Assembly: GCA_004009845.1 (NCBI GenBank)
Contig: RMBW01000062.1
Coordinates: forward strand, 62,001-126,000
DNA: 64,000 nt
DNA from: Davidsoniella eucalypti
Taxonomy: Eukaryota > Ascomycota > Sordariomycetes > Microascales > Ceratocystidaceae
Reading direction: 5' to 3'
In this document: positions 22,245 to 33,589 of the stretch, in pieces
How the letters are laid out: every line of letters starts with the position of its first letter
Numbering within the stretch: position 1 is the first letter of the stretch
Position numbers and translations under genes: made by a program
The notes under the pieces: generated by a model
Told to the model about the DNA's origin: nothing
The model's input: only the letters and a program-made list of their open reading frames with translations
Databases searched by the model: none

Positions 22245-23509
22245 TTAAGCGGAGCGGATAGCAGCAATGCGTTCGGCAACACGGGCCTTGCGCTCCTCCA
22301 GGGTCAGCTTCTTGACCTTGTAGGACTTGGAAATCTTGATCCACTCTTCCTTGGTCTTCTTGGGAGTCTTAGACTCGTGCTTCTTGAAGGGGTCCTCGCG
22401 GATAGCGGCGTGAGCCTCAGTCCACATGTCCTCAATACCATCAGCCTCGACGTCATCCTCGACGTAGCGACCGAACTGGCCGGTGTAGCGCTCCTCATCA
22501 TCATCAGCCAGAGTCTCCATGTACTCAGCAACGTGACCACCGAAGATGTAGTTGCGGAGGGTGTCAGCATCCAGCTCCTTGGACTCGACGTCGTAACCGG
22601 GGAAACGCTTCTCGGAGTGGGGGATCAGAAGACCACCGTCGGAAGCACCCTTCATGGCACCGAAGACACGGGAACCGGTGGAGGTGCGAGTCAGACCAAC
22701 ATCAAGGAAGGCCTTGAAGGGGCGGCGCTCACCGTCATCGGTCTCAGCGGCCTCAGTCAAGTTGAACTCGCCATTGGCCTCTTCGACACCGGGGAACTGC
22801 TCATCCAGAGACAGCTTCTTCAGGACACGGCGGGCAACCAGCAGACCGGTGGCGTAGGCAGCGGCCCAGTTGGTAAGACCGTGCTCAATGCCGTAGGCGC
22901 GCAGCTCGTGAGAGTAGGCAGCGGCGAAGACCTTGTCACCGGTGATCTCGGAGGTGACGATCTGGCAGATGATGTCGCGGTTGGTGAAGCGGACGACAAG
23001 ACGGTACTTGGGGGCACCGTACTTGTTCTTGGCCTGGGTGATCAGGCGCTTACGGGCGTAGTAGTCGGTCTTGCCCTCGCGTCTACGCTTGTACTTAGTC
23101 TGGTAGCGACTGTAAGAAAGAAAAAGTACATGTTAGCCGGTGCGTTCCAAGTTAGTTGAGTGTGAGATGGTTAGATATCCTTACCTGTAGTACGCGCTGC
23201 TCTTAACAAGCTTGTTGTAGGGCTAGAAGCAGGGAAAATTGGGAGTCAGCAATTTGCGCTTCAGATTTGCAGAAGCTTATCCGAAGCATCTTGCATAAAC
23301 TCAGAGTTCTGGCATTTCTGCCAACTGCTCATGTGTGTCTTGGCCAAACCGAGAGTCCAATGATCTAACTAAAGCCTGGATGTTTGCTTCACTTTCAGCA
23401 AAGAGGACAGTGCCAGACATTGGGAAGAACCATGGAAACCGGTGAAAAAAAAGTATATTGATTCATATCGTCACAGCGTGACGTCGAGATAGTAGTTTCA
23501 ACTTACCAT
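22245..23509 (-). CDS. RPL5: 60S ribosomal protein L5 (uL18)
   Basis: Binds 5S rRNA and, with L11, forms the 5S particle of the large ribosomal subunit's central protuberance. Three coding exons: 23509-23507 (the ATG alone), 23222-23185 and 23109-22245, giving 301 residues, the usual length. The spliced start reads MPYNKLVKSSAYYSRYQTKY, then RRREGKTDYYARKRLITQAK, both diagnostic of this family, followed by VVRFTNRDIICQIV and LTNWAAAYATGLLVARRVLK. The basic C-terminus ends RKARVAERIAAIRSA. Intron 1 (284 nt, GTAAGT donor) follows the start codon immediately; intron 2 is 75 nt with a TTACAG acceptor. Codon use is strongly biased to C-ending codons, consistent with high expression. It is divergent from the HAD hydrolase gene, sharing a 581-bp promoter region. 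Confidence 0.97.
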
Positions 23510-24090
23510 TTTGTCTGATTGATGGGTGCCGGTGGATGAGGTTAGATTACAAGGGAAAAAGATCGAGAGCAGGAATTCGAAAAGCTTTCCTACAATGTGA
23601 TAATATCGAATCAAATTATTGAGATGTGGGCACAATAAAAAAAAATTAAAGATGTGTGGGGTAGAAAATTTGCCCTAAGAAAGTCATATGCACTGAACAG
23701 ACACATCGGTTGGGTGTCTTACGTAGCGGCCAAAAAGCGGGGCTACACAAGCCCATATCTTATCGCAAGCCGAGGAGCCACAATAAACCCCAAGCCTATG
23801 AGCCCATTGTTGCAGTCTGCTTAGTAGTAGCAAGCAGCAACAATTGCTGTGAGTTACCCGAGGAATAGAGTGGTCGATGGAGAACTTGAGGGGACATGGC
23901 ATGTCTTTGTCGGCACTTTCTAATCGAGATAGGATGGCTAGTTGAATTATTTCCAAGTGAATGCTCAATATAATATTTTCCCTTTACTTTATATAAGTCT
24001 TCAATCTCTCTCTATCTCATTAACCTACAACATCCATCCTTTTTACATCCACCTGTGACATCCATCAGATACTGTCATTTTATCGTTCAG
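23510..24090. promoter_or_regulatory. Shared divergent promoter region between RPL5 and the HAD hydrolase
   Basis: 581 bp separate the two start codons. On the RPL5 side there is a CT-rich leader (in the gene's direction) just before the ATG and a TTAGGGC telobox-like sequence near 23675. On the hydrolase side a TATATAAG-type sequence lies near 23990, about 100 bp before its ATG, followed by a CT-rich leader. No coding sequence is seen. Confidence 0.5.
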
Positions 24091-25087
24091 ATGGAGTCTA
24101 GGCCAAAACTCATCCTCTTTGACATTGGCGGTGTCTGTGTAAGTGCCATATTTTTAGTCACTCTGCTGATTTTGTACCTGAATGATATCCAGTTATAATT
24201 TCCCTCCCAACCCCACTCGCCCTAATATGCATCTTCGTCAATTAACTAATGGATCCCTTTGTGTTACACACGTGTAGGTCCTCTCACCCTTCCAGGTCAT
24301 CCTTGACTATGAGCTCAGTCTAGGCATCGTGCCTGGGTGGGTTAATCACTGTATATCCAAGTCTGCGCCCAATGGCTTCTGGCACCGCCTAGAACGCGGC
24401 GAGATCAAGATGGACGACTCCTTCTTCCACGGCTTCTCTCGGGATCTGCATAACCTAGAACTGTGGCCGGAGTTCCATTCCAGAGCCCATGCCAAAGATC
24501 CCCGCGTCCCGGCTGAAGTGCCCGCGTTGCCGCAGATTGACGGCAAAACTCTATTTTACAGCATGATGGAGAAGTCTACAACTCCAGATCCATGGATGTA
24601 CCCGGCGCTGAAGGCTCTGAAGAGCAGTAATATTTTTATGCTTGGAGCCCTTAGTAATACTGTTATATTTCCTATCTCCCATCCACTGGGCCGCGGCGAC
24701 TTCTTCAAAGATCCGCTACGAGATTTGTTTGACTTTTTCGTTTCATCTGCACATGTCGGCATGCGCAAACCACAGCCAGAAATCTACTTGCATGCCCTTA
24801 ACTGCGCCAATGAAGTAGCTCGGCGGCGGCAGGACGATGACTCTACCCATAATCTAGACTGGCTGAACGGGATTGCCCCGGCTGATGTGCTTTTCTTGGA
24901 CGACATTGGCGAGAACCTCAAGGAAGCGAAGCGCTGGGGTTTCCGGACATTAAAGGTTCATCTGGGACGTGCCTTTGAAGCTGTAGATGAGCTGGAGAAG
25001 ATCACAGGGCTTAAACTCGCTGGCGACCATCCTCGTGATCCTATCCTCCCGAAGACGATATTAGGCGTAACAAAGGCAAAGATATAG
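24091..25087 (+). CDS. HAD-superfamily hydrolase (285 aa)
   Basis: A haloacid dehalogenase-fold phosphohydrolase or related enzyme, probably cytosolic. Two exons, 24091-24138 and 24278-25087; the 139-nt intron starts GTAAGT and ends CGTGTAG. All four HAD motifs are visible: motif I FDIGGVC with nucleophile Asp11, motif II ALSNT with Ser142, motif III RKPQPEIY with Lys180, and motif IV LFLDDIGEN with Asp224/Asp225. In motif I the second Asp of DxD is replaced by Gly, as seen in the group related to the soluble epoxide hydrolase N-domain and ACAD10-type proteins, so the substrate may not be a simple phosphate ester. The long cap insert lies between motifs I and II. Starting the protein only at the longest uninterrupted frame would lose the nucleophile, which supports the two-exon model. 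Confidence 0.88.
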
Positions 25088-25720
25088 ACACTATCAGTTT
25101 TAGTATTGCTAACGATTTTGATAGAATCTTAATGTATGGTATAGCCACACCATGGCCAAATATATATATAAATATGAATATGAATATAACAATACTATAA
25201 ACAAGCACACAATGGGTATATCAAGTAAATAAACAGAAAAAGATCGAAGCATGCCACAATAAACTATGAACTTGCATCGTAGTTGATACGAAGAATTGTC
25301 CAAGGCATGACATCATCAAATAGTACAACCCTTTTTAACAAGAGCGGAAATATACATTTCGAACAAAGATCACCAAGATAACTAGAGCCGACAAATAACA
25401 ATAATGGAATAGATTCATAAGATATTGGACTTTTCAATGTTGAATTGTTTGGCAAGACAAGCTTGCCTGTTCTACAAAACGATTGAGATATCCATGATAA
25501 AACCAGAACGGGCTTGATAGAGATGGAGAAAGGGATGAATGAAGAGAAGAGAAAGAGAACATGATACATGAAAGCAATATGACGAGGTTGCTAAACATAA
25601 ATGAAGAAAAAAAAAACACAAAGAAAAACACGCTAGTTTTCTAAACCGCTGCCTGTTATACAAAAAAACAAAAAACCCATATGAGCCCCCAAGAAACAGA
25701 ATCCAAACCCAATTTTACAT
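25088..25720. other. Convergent intergenic region
   Basis: 633 bp of AT-rich DNA between the convergent hydrolase and DUF6536 genes, with a short TATATATA run near 25160. Probably both 3' UTRs. No gene seen. Confidence 0.6.
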
Positions 25721-28141
25721 TTAGGCATAGACTCTGCCCTTGCTGAGAGCCCATACTTCTCTCGACGAGAAGGTGGCATGGCCAATATTCATGCCTTCTT
25801 CCTCCTGCACTACACCCCACGCCATCAGGTGACTAGCCACATCTCCCTGGCCCGAAGCATGGCAGCGAGAGCCGATGACAGCACTGCAAGTACCGCCGGG
25901 CAGAACCATGGGGTTTCCAGAAGGGACACCCTCAACAGTAGTGGGCGAGGGGTCGGCACGGCGCAGGCCCATGCCGATGACGACACCGGCCAGTACCAGC
26001 AGCATGGCAATCAAAGAAAGCATGCCGGTGCCGCTGATGCCGATGCCGGCAATGGCGCCACGTGCGCTACCAGAGCCCAACGGGGGCGCTGAGTAGTCCA
26101 CGCGGATCATGAAGATGGACTGGCTAGCGATGAAGCTCATGCCGGCGAAGAAAAGGAACAGGAACCACGACCACGGACGAGGCAGAGTCAGGTACAGGCT
26201 GGTGATCTGAGAGCCGCGCAGGAAGCCGGAGCTTAGGCGTAGGGGTCTGGGCTTGCTGGCAATCGCAAACAGACTCAGTTCGTGAGAAACATAGTAGGCG
26301 GACAGCAGGGCGTTGGTGCACATGTACAAGGCAGCTAGAAGCAGGTGAGGGAGACCGGCAAGCAGCGCAATTCCGGTATGTGAGGCGCCAACGGCAAAAG
26401 TCAAGGTCTGGTGAGGAGAAGGCAGGCCGAAGTCGGACATGGCCTTCAATGGGCTTCTAGCGATGCCCACAGCCAGGGCAACGAGAGCCAGAATGAAGGG
26501 AATAGCCCAGACAGCAACCCAAACCAACCAGCGAGCCAGAGAAGGAGTCATGATCCAGTAGTGCTCCTTGGGCACCCAGTGCTTCGGGTCCATGATTCCC
26601 CAGCGGCCCTGGATGATATCCTCCTTGGTCATCAGGCACGAGTCGTAGGTGGAGTGATCGGGCATATCGAGGAAAGAGTTTATGGCGTCGCCAAGAGTAG
26701 CCAGAGGCTGGAACTTGGACATCATCAGAGCAATAGCGCCGACGACGAGAGCAGTCAGCAGAGTGATCAGGGCAGAAATCGCGAGCAGAGAACTGTTGAG
26801 CATCACAGAGCACTCGGTTTCGGTCTTGCTAGGACGAGCCATGCAGCCATCGATGGTGTAACCTCCGGCAACAATGGCAGAGCTAGTCACAGAGTCTGCA
26901 AAGCCAACTAGGAGAGTCCCAGCCGCGGCAGTCTGCAGCAGAGAGCCCTTGCTAGAGTCAGCAGCGCTAGTAGTGAGTAGCAGGACGTCGTTGTTGGAGA
27001 TGAGAGCATCTGCGAAGACGCGGATGCATTCGACAGTCGACATGGCGGTGAAAGCAGAGGCGTTCTGCTGTAGAGCAGCCATGTCGCTGAGATCCAAGTT
27101 TCCGGCATTGTTGTCGGACGAGCCAGTCGTGAACGAGGCGCCAGTGAAGAAGTCGGAGGAGACTACAGCCATATCGTAGGTGGCGGAAGAGTGCGAGACG
27201 AAGATGACCGAGTTGTAGAAGACCTGGGCTACGTAGACAATGGATAGGAGCACGCCAATGCAAGCCACGCGACTGTTGGAGATGTGACGGAGGTTGCGCC
27301 ACGAGGGGATGCCGATGTCGAGCCACACCCGCTTCTCGTGAGCAAGAGTGACTTCGGTGCGGGTCGGGCTGCTCAGAACCTGGAACATGTAGTTGCCGAT
27401 GATGACAATGGAGACGGCAACGATGCTGACCACGACGTGCAGGCCGTAGCCAAGATTCTGGGCATTGCTGCAGGATCCGGCGTAGATGGCGCTCTGGCCT
27501 ACCAGCGAGCTTGTGCGGACGACGGCCGCAATGAATGCAACCATGATCAGGATGAGCAGGGCAATGACCACGCCGGTGTTGAGCAGCAGGCCAGCTCTCC
27601 AGCCCGACGACCACCCCAGGTGTACGCTATCCTTCTCGTCGCTGAACGAGCCAATGCTGGACGACTCGTCTGCCTCTGAGATGAAGTTGGCAGTGCGTGA
27701 CTGGAATCCGCGAGAGTGTCTGTGCACACGCACGTTCTGGGGACCCCGTGGGCCGGTCCGCATCTCACGCTTGATGGCCAGGCTCTCGGGAGTCTCGCCG
27801 CGGATGTAGTTGGCCACATAGTCGGGGATGATGTCCGTGTCGGTCATGTTGCTGGCGTTGTGCTGGTGTCCTCTAGACGCCCACGTGCCTCGCCGAGCCC
27901 AGAAACCGCTGGTTGTCGTCGTGTTGCCGAGAGAGTTGTTGGTGTGGGATGTGTTGTTGCTCACTGAGGAGTTGCTGTGCAGGTGGGTGCTGCCCCGGAA
28001 GGGCCACTGCATGCTGTGACGGGAAATACGGTCCATGTTGGGCTGTTCCGAGTTGGGTATGCGCTGGTTGGGGTTTACTCTGGAGCAAAATCGGTTAGCA
28101 ACCATGCCCAAAGGCGATATAAACTCGGCGTTCCGTATCAT
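25721..28141 (-). CDS. DUF6536-type polytopic membrane protein
   Basis: A large membrane protein of unknown function from a family common in Pezizomycotina. From the ATG at 28141 it is 806 residues. The N-terminal 180 are hydrophilic, Ser/Asn/His-rich. Then WSSGWRAGLLLNTGVVIALL starts the DUF6536-like block, with GSCSNAQNLGYGLHVVVSIV, YMFQVLSSPTRTEVTLAHEK, VWLDIGIPSWRNLRHISNSR and VFYNSVIFVSHSS, the order and wording I recall for this family. Several more membrane segments occupy the C-terminal half, after a Cys-containing extracellular-looking loop. The start is uncertain: GCTAACCGATTTTGCTCCAG just downstream of 28141 looks like a branch point plus acceptor, so an upstream exon or 5' UTR intron is possible, and the ATG at 28036 (771 residues) is an alternative. 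The open frame extends upstream to 28306 without an ATG. Confidence 0.85.
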   Translation of the reverse strand: MIRNAEFISPLGMVANRFCSRVNPNQRIPNSEQPNMDRISRHSMQWPFRGSTHLHSNSSVSNNTSHTNNSLGNTTTTSGFWARRGTWASRGHQHNASNMTDTDIIPDYVANYIRGETPESLAIKREMRTGPRGPQNVRVHRHSRGFQSRTANFISEADESSSIGSFSDEKDSVHLGWSSGWRAGLLLNTGVVIALLILIMVAFIAAVVRTSSLVGQSAIYAGSCSNAQNLGYGLHVVVSIVAVSIVIIGNYMFQVLSSPTRTEVTLAHEKRVWLDIGIPSWRNLRHISNSRVACIGVLLSIVYVAQVFYNSVIFVSHSSATYDMAVVSSDFFTGASFTTGSSDNNAGNLDLSDMAALQQNASAFTAMSTVECIRVFADALISNNDVLLLTTSAADSSKGSLLQTAAAGTLLVGFADSVTSSAIVAGGYTIDGCMARPSKTETECSVMLNSSLLAISALITLLTALVVGAIALMMSKFQPLATLGDAINSFLDMPDHSTYDSCLMTKEDIIQGRWGIMDPKHWVPKEHYWIMTPSLARWLVWVAVWAIPFILALVALAVGIARSPLKAMSDFGLPSPHQTLTFAVGASHTGIALLAGLPHLLLAALYMCTNALLSAYYVSHELSLFAIASKPRPLRLSSGFLRGSQITSLYLTLPRPWSWFLFLFFAGMSFIASQSIFMIRVDYSAPPLGSGSARGAIAGIGISGTGMLSLIAMLLVLAGVVIGMGLRRADPSPTTVEGVPSGNPMVLPGGTCSAVIGSRCHASGQGDVASHLMAWGVVQEEEGMNIGHATFSSREVWALSKGRVYA

Positions 28142-29343
28142 CTTGTCACGGAGTCTGGTGTTGGTGACATGGGGCAAGTAGGTGCTATAAGACGAGAATG
28201 GGGTTCTTTCTCGGAAACAAAAAACAAGGAATAGGTAGAGAAAGATGATGACTTCGGAAACCTGGGCATAGGCAAAGCTTTGCAAAGAGAAGAAGACTCT
28301 CTTCAAGCCAAGACGGACAGCAAGCCACTCAGACCTTTGACACGGCTTTGCTGCCCAGAACAGACTCGATTAGAGACTCCGGCCAGACACTGGAGACCAG
28401 GGATCATGAGGAATAGTGCTGTATGGCGTAGCCAAGAACAGCAGCGTAGTGAGGGCTGAAATTAGATAGGCTCCTTCGCAGCACATAAAGATAGTCTCTG
28501 GTTCCCTGTTCCTGCAGCTAAGACACCAATGCTAGACATGTAATATAATCCAGGAACCGGTGCCTTTTTCTTTCTTTTTTTGCTATAGTTTTGTGCATGC
28601 ACGAGAGGAAGTGTTTGGGGACACGAACTACTTGGGCTTACCTTTCAATGCCATCAATTTCGCCGTTAGTGTCCCAGCTATATCTAAATGTTGGGCGACT
28701 TTCGTGCGAGAGGCGCTGTGGGATCACAGCCTGCATACCAGTGCTTCGTAGGCAGTGCTGAGCCAAGCCAGCAGGCTGGAAGCAGCGAGATAGTAGGCGG
28801 GAGACTCGTGTTTATGGTGTATTCTGCATCAGCAAGGGATGCTTTGTGGTGACTGGAGGTCCCGCGAAGAGATGGAAGATTCAGGTTCCCTGGCCGAATG
28901 TCACAACAGCAAAATGCGCCGGAGATGAAGATTGCTTGGGTCAGAGGAAGAAGAGAAGAAACAGAATTAGCAGCCAGGCCAATGAAGAAGAAAGAAAAAA
29001 AGAGCGAGTGGTTGAAGGCCCGGTGACACAAATATGCGCAGATTTTGTGTAGCCTAGCTGGTTGCGTGAGTCGTATATTTTTATGGGTTTTTGTTATTGT
29101 TTTACAGCTGTTCAGCCAGGAAAAGAAGACGATGTGCGGAAATTGGAAACTGGACTGGCAGAGTCCAATAGTCGAAGCAAGACAAAAGTACGCAGAACGG
29201 TTGGCTCAAAGATTTAATGAGGCGTCAGGCCGGGTGTAAGTCGTCGAGCAGCGACGATGAGCCAATCAGGAAGCGAAGAAAGCAAAGGATAAAAAAAGGG
29301 TTAGTTGAAGTCAGAATGGAAAGAAGGCCAAAAGAAGAAGAGA

Positions 29344-29379
29344 CGAAAAAGATCACGAAAAAGATCACGAAAAAGAAGC
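29344..29379. repeat. 12-bp tandem repeat CGAAAAAGATCA
   Basis: Two exact copies (29344-29355, 29356-29367) and a third degenerate one, inside the GA-rich tract upstream of the DUF6536 gene. Confidence 0.75.
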
Positions 29380-32300
29380 GAAAAAAAAAGAAGGACAGCA
29401 CGCAGTGCGCGGAAGAATCAAAAGACCAAAGAGTCAAAGTGAAAGAAAGAAGAGTCAAGAAAAGAAGGGAATGAAGACAAAAGAGAGTGTGGTAGACCAG
29501 CAAAGATCTAAAGTTGACATCAACTACACGCCTGGTGGAAAAAGCAGAAAGAAAGGAAAGAAGAGAGAAAGAAGAAGAAGACAGAAAAAGCTGTGCTCGA
29601 GATCCGGGGGCCTGCCAGAAGAAAAGCAAACTTTGATGTTTCCAGTCCATTCGAAGCTCTACATCGCCAGTCTCTATTTTGGCCCGTCTTCTCTTCGTCC
29701 ATCCTTCGCTATCAAAACAAACAATGTCAGAGGGTTCCCAACCGCCAAAGCCCTGAGCTTCTCTCTGCGTTTCCAACTAGACGAAGCGCCCCGTCAAGTC
29801 AATGCTTGGGCGCTGTAGCAGAGCCGGGCCCCGTTCAAGTCGTTGCCGCTTTTAGTGTCAGGGTTACAGTGCTGGCGGTATAGTGGTATCCAGACCAGGG
29901 GTCCTTGACGTGAAGATGTTTGAGATTTTATGAAGTGCGCAAGGATGTCGGCCGTAGGAGAGAGTGAGAGCATCAGGGTCCAGATCAGATAGAACGATGG
30001 TTGACTTGGCTTTGGCGTTGTTTCTCTGGACACATCACGCGGCTTTCAACTGCAAGTTTCTTGGCCGCCAGATCCAAGGGCCCTGGCCTGTTCCGGAGAA
30101 CATATCATGGACTCAGGTACGGCCCAGACTTTGGACATTACAGAGTCCGGTTCAGAATGAACATCTTGTGCCGGGGTCAGAAGCTACTAGGCATGTTTAC
30201 ATGTACGCTGTCAAAACAAACACACTTTTGCTGCCTGTATATCTGCACATATCACACGTCTCTACCAGCCGTGCCGACGAAGCACGCAGTAGGGCTCACC
30301 CGCTTCTACACTGCAGCATGCCATGCAGCAAGCCAAGCCAAGCAGATGAACTCATCGACACAAGCCCGAAAGGGAACTAGCCGTTAGTCTTACCCATGGC
30401 AAGCCAATATGTCGTCACCTGCGAGCCATCTGCACGCTCCAGCCAGTCTGTTCGCCGTGGAACGGTGGTTGAGGAGCTCAAACCACAGCTCACATTCAGC
30501 CTGCCGTACAAACAGACAGAAGATGGGCCTGCCATGGCGCTAGACGGAGCTGCATCATACGAGAACAGGGCGGGGGCGTTACAACATTGGTGTTATTAAT
30601 CTATGAGATATGAAATCTACAGCACATGCCCAGGGTCCTACTGGAATATTCTGTAAATAGCACAAAGAAGAAAAAGCAAAAACAAAAAACAAAGCTGGAA
30701 CGTGCCCAGTCAGCTCCCATTCCGCCTGAATACATAGAGGCAGAGCGACAGAAGAGGCAAAGCCCAAATCTCAAACGTCGAAGATCCTGTCGCATGAACA
30801 AACGCTTATGAAAGAAAGACCAGGGGCATCAGTTGGACAGAGTGCCATATTTCTCGTCTGGGTGCTGGAGTAGATGAGCGGCTAGGGTCGAAAGTTAGGA
30901 AGCCCTGCTTTACTTGAGTCGGCACTTTTGTTTTCTTTTCTTCTAAAGAGCCGTTCTGTGCGTACAGAAAAGATAAATAATAAGCTAGGCTTAAAAGCAA
31001 TCAAAGAATAGCAAGAAATGTCTGTGCTATTGCGGCTGGCAGGTGGTGATGTAGAGTCACGAGAAGCGAGAAGGTGGAGCTAGGCAAAAAGAGAGAATGA
31101 TAAATAGCAACTCTGAATTGGATAAAGCCTTGATGAGGCTCTCGTCGTTTCTCTCAGTCCAATATACAGCATACGACTGAGTGGCTGAATACATACTCAC
31201 TCATTCAAGGCCATGTCGCGTCCAGCCGCTGAAACTAAAAGAAAGAAGCCATACTTTGGTACTGCAACAGTCCTGATCACACCAAGTAATTAGCATCGAT
31301 TCAACAAGCTCAGTAGATAGCAAGAACTCACGGGCAATCTTCTACTAGTAGTAGTACTAGTGCGACCTGCTGTTCCATTCTAGACTCCTCTGGCTTTCAT
31401 GATGCAAAGCAAACACGCAGCCAACCAGCTTAACTTTGATTGCGGATTTCTGCAGGGACAAGGCTCTAGTTTTCTTTTGCTAGCCTTCTATGGCACAATG
31501 CGACGCTTTACAGTGCACAACAGGGTTGATGTATCCTCAGTTCATACAACACAGCTCAGCTTTACTCGACAGTCTAGCTGGATCAATAGTAGCTTATCAT
31601 TACAACTAACTAATTGCCATACATTCTGATACAAACCTGTATATACCAGCTTTCTCGGCATCCGCATTGCAGAGGCTTAGAAAAGATGCTCAGCATTGTA
31701 TGCGACGCAAACCACGTCAGAAAAGAAGACGTGACGGCTATGAAAACAGATAGGAGAGATATATAAATACATGTGACTAGAGTATCTATAGCCAAGTAAG
31801 AAGAAGAAAAAAGAGAGAATTATAAAAATAAATCGTTGTAGCGACATGCTCAAACCATCTCAACTTGAGATGGGTTTACGTATCATCGACGCTGGCATTT
31901 ACATGCTATAATAACAACAAGTACAGACAGGTTCAGACTTATTTTTTCCCCAAGACATGGCGGCCAGAGATAGGGTATACAGCCATAGGGTTATAGATAT
32001 GTTCTGATAACAATTCAGCAAGTCAGCGGGTAGGAAAGCAACACGTTTAAACTGAGAGCCATGTTTTGAATAATATTGAGAAAAATATTCCAGCATGCTA
32101 CAGGCTTTTTCATAAAGAGTACAAAAAAGCGAAACGACTCGAAAGAAAGGCTTGCAACCATCTTCATGAGAAACAGACCCTTCTTCTTGTTCTGTTGCTC
32201 TTTAAGCAAAGGATGTAGATAAGGTTGTGTCATATCATAATTACCATTCAGCTTAATAGTATCATTTGAGCAAGTAATGCCGTATGCATGAACCATGTAT

Positions 32301-32627
32301 CCTTTCATATAGAAAAAGAAAGCTGTCAATACTACAGCTAGTTAGTGATAGCTCAAGAAAGACATAATGCATAAATAGGAGTGTGAATGTGCAGAAAAAC
32401 GCTTGAATTAAGCGCACATTATAACCCTAGGAAACCCTACATTTTTGACAGAATGTTTGTAGTTGTTAGTTGTTATGTTAATGTGCACTGTATTCAAAGA
32501 TTCTTTTTTTCCTTTTCTTGTTGAAATAAAACATGACATCATAACACAAAAGTAAAAGACGGCACGAAGCGAGAAATTTAAGGATTTCTCGAAAGCAAGA
32601 TAATATATACCTTTTCTAAAAAAATTA

Positions 32628-32654
32628 CTCTAAAAAACCCTAAAAAATGTGACA
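32628..32654 (+). repeat. Composite motif CTCTAAA / ACCCTAAAA / TGTGACA, copy 2
   Basis: Same ordered elements as 20836-20857 with longer A runs. It lies about 0.9 kb downstream of the GMC oxidoreductase stop codon. Confidence 0.4.
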
Positions 32655-33589
32655 TGTTTAAAAAAAAATAAAAAAACCGGCCGGACCAAACCTCTGGAAA
32701 TTTCCTAATCAGGCGGAGAACAAAAGAGCCGAAAGCCGACTAAGAAGATATTTTGACGGAATCGGTCAAGGTTGGTTCATTTCCTGATTGGGAAGGCTCG
32801 AATTTTGACAACAACGTCGTTAGAAATTGCCAAAGAAAAAAAGAAAAAAAGAAAAAAAAGCAGAACAAAGAAGATCACGAAGATGGTAGAATTTAATTTT
32901 CACAAGCAAATGAGACATATATTAAGGAAATAAGAAGAGCAAAACTAAGCAAAAAAACAACAAATAAAGAGCAATGCGACTTATGACTAAACAAGAAAAA
33001 AAAAATCACCCCCAAAAAAGGACTATTGCAGAAATACCAAAAACATGTATAGAGACAGAGCAAAAAGCGTGCGTATGTGAAAACATAGCAATCGTAGTGC
33101 TAGATGTCGCCGTATGATCAGGGAAAAAAGATGATAAGAAAAAGAGCCAACCAAACAATCAAAGCTGAACTAGACATTATAAGCGAATAGCAAGAAAAGC
33201 AAAGGGGGACAAGATGAGGGAATATGAAAGACATGTCGATGAGATCCAACATCGAGAGATGTTGAAGACAAGATGATATGAGAGAGTAGCAGGGCAGATG
33301 AAGAATATAATGGTGAACAGGCATTCATTCCCAACAGGGAATTCAGGCGGAGAGGAGAAAACAGCACAGCAAACACACTAAACAGTGGATAGGCCAACAG
33401 CTGGACTCGAGCGGACGAGGGCGAGAGAGTACTGCAGAGCGTACTTGGCACCGGGAGGAAGAAGGAGGAAGGATCATTAGGTAAGGTGATATGGCAGTCA
33501 CAGTGCTTGGTGAGTACACGGAACAACAAAGACTTTTAGGTAGAGAGGTGGCGAGGAAGCGATTCCAGCGCCCTCCAGGAGCACCCACT

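Larger units (their letters stand above)
28142..33589. other. Intergenic region, 5.4 kb, no supported gene
   Basis: 28960-29620 is extremely GA-rich on the plus strand (pyrimidine-rich in the direction of the DUF6536 gene) and carries a 12-bp tandem repeat. The rest is AT-rich with A runs (32830-33010). The long frames across the GA-rich tract are low-complexity and not believable as proteins. Confidence 0.55.

Noticed and set aside
22377..23159. 260-codon open frame on the plus strand opposite RPL5
   Set aside because: Same explanation: an antisense shadow of a highly biased gene, with a repetitive Leu/Val/Gly composition.
29225..29776. 183-codon minus-strand frame and overlapping Lys/Arg-rich plus-strand frames
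   Set aside because: Both come from one GA/CT-rich tract; composition is explained by the strand bias rather than coding.
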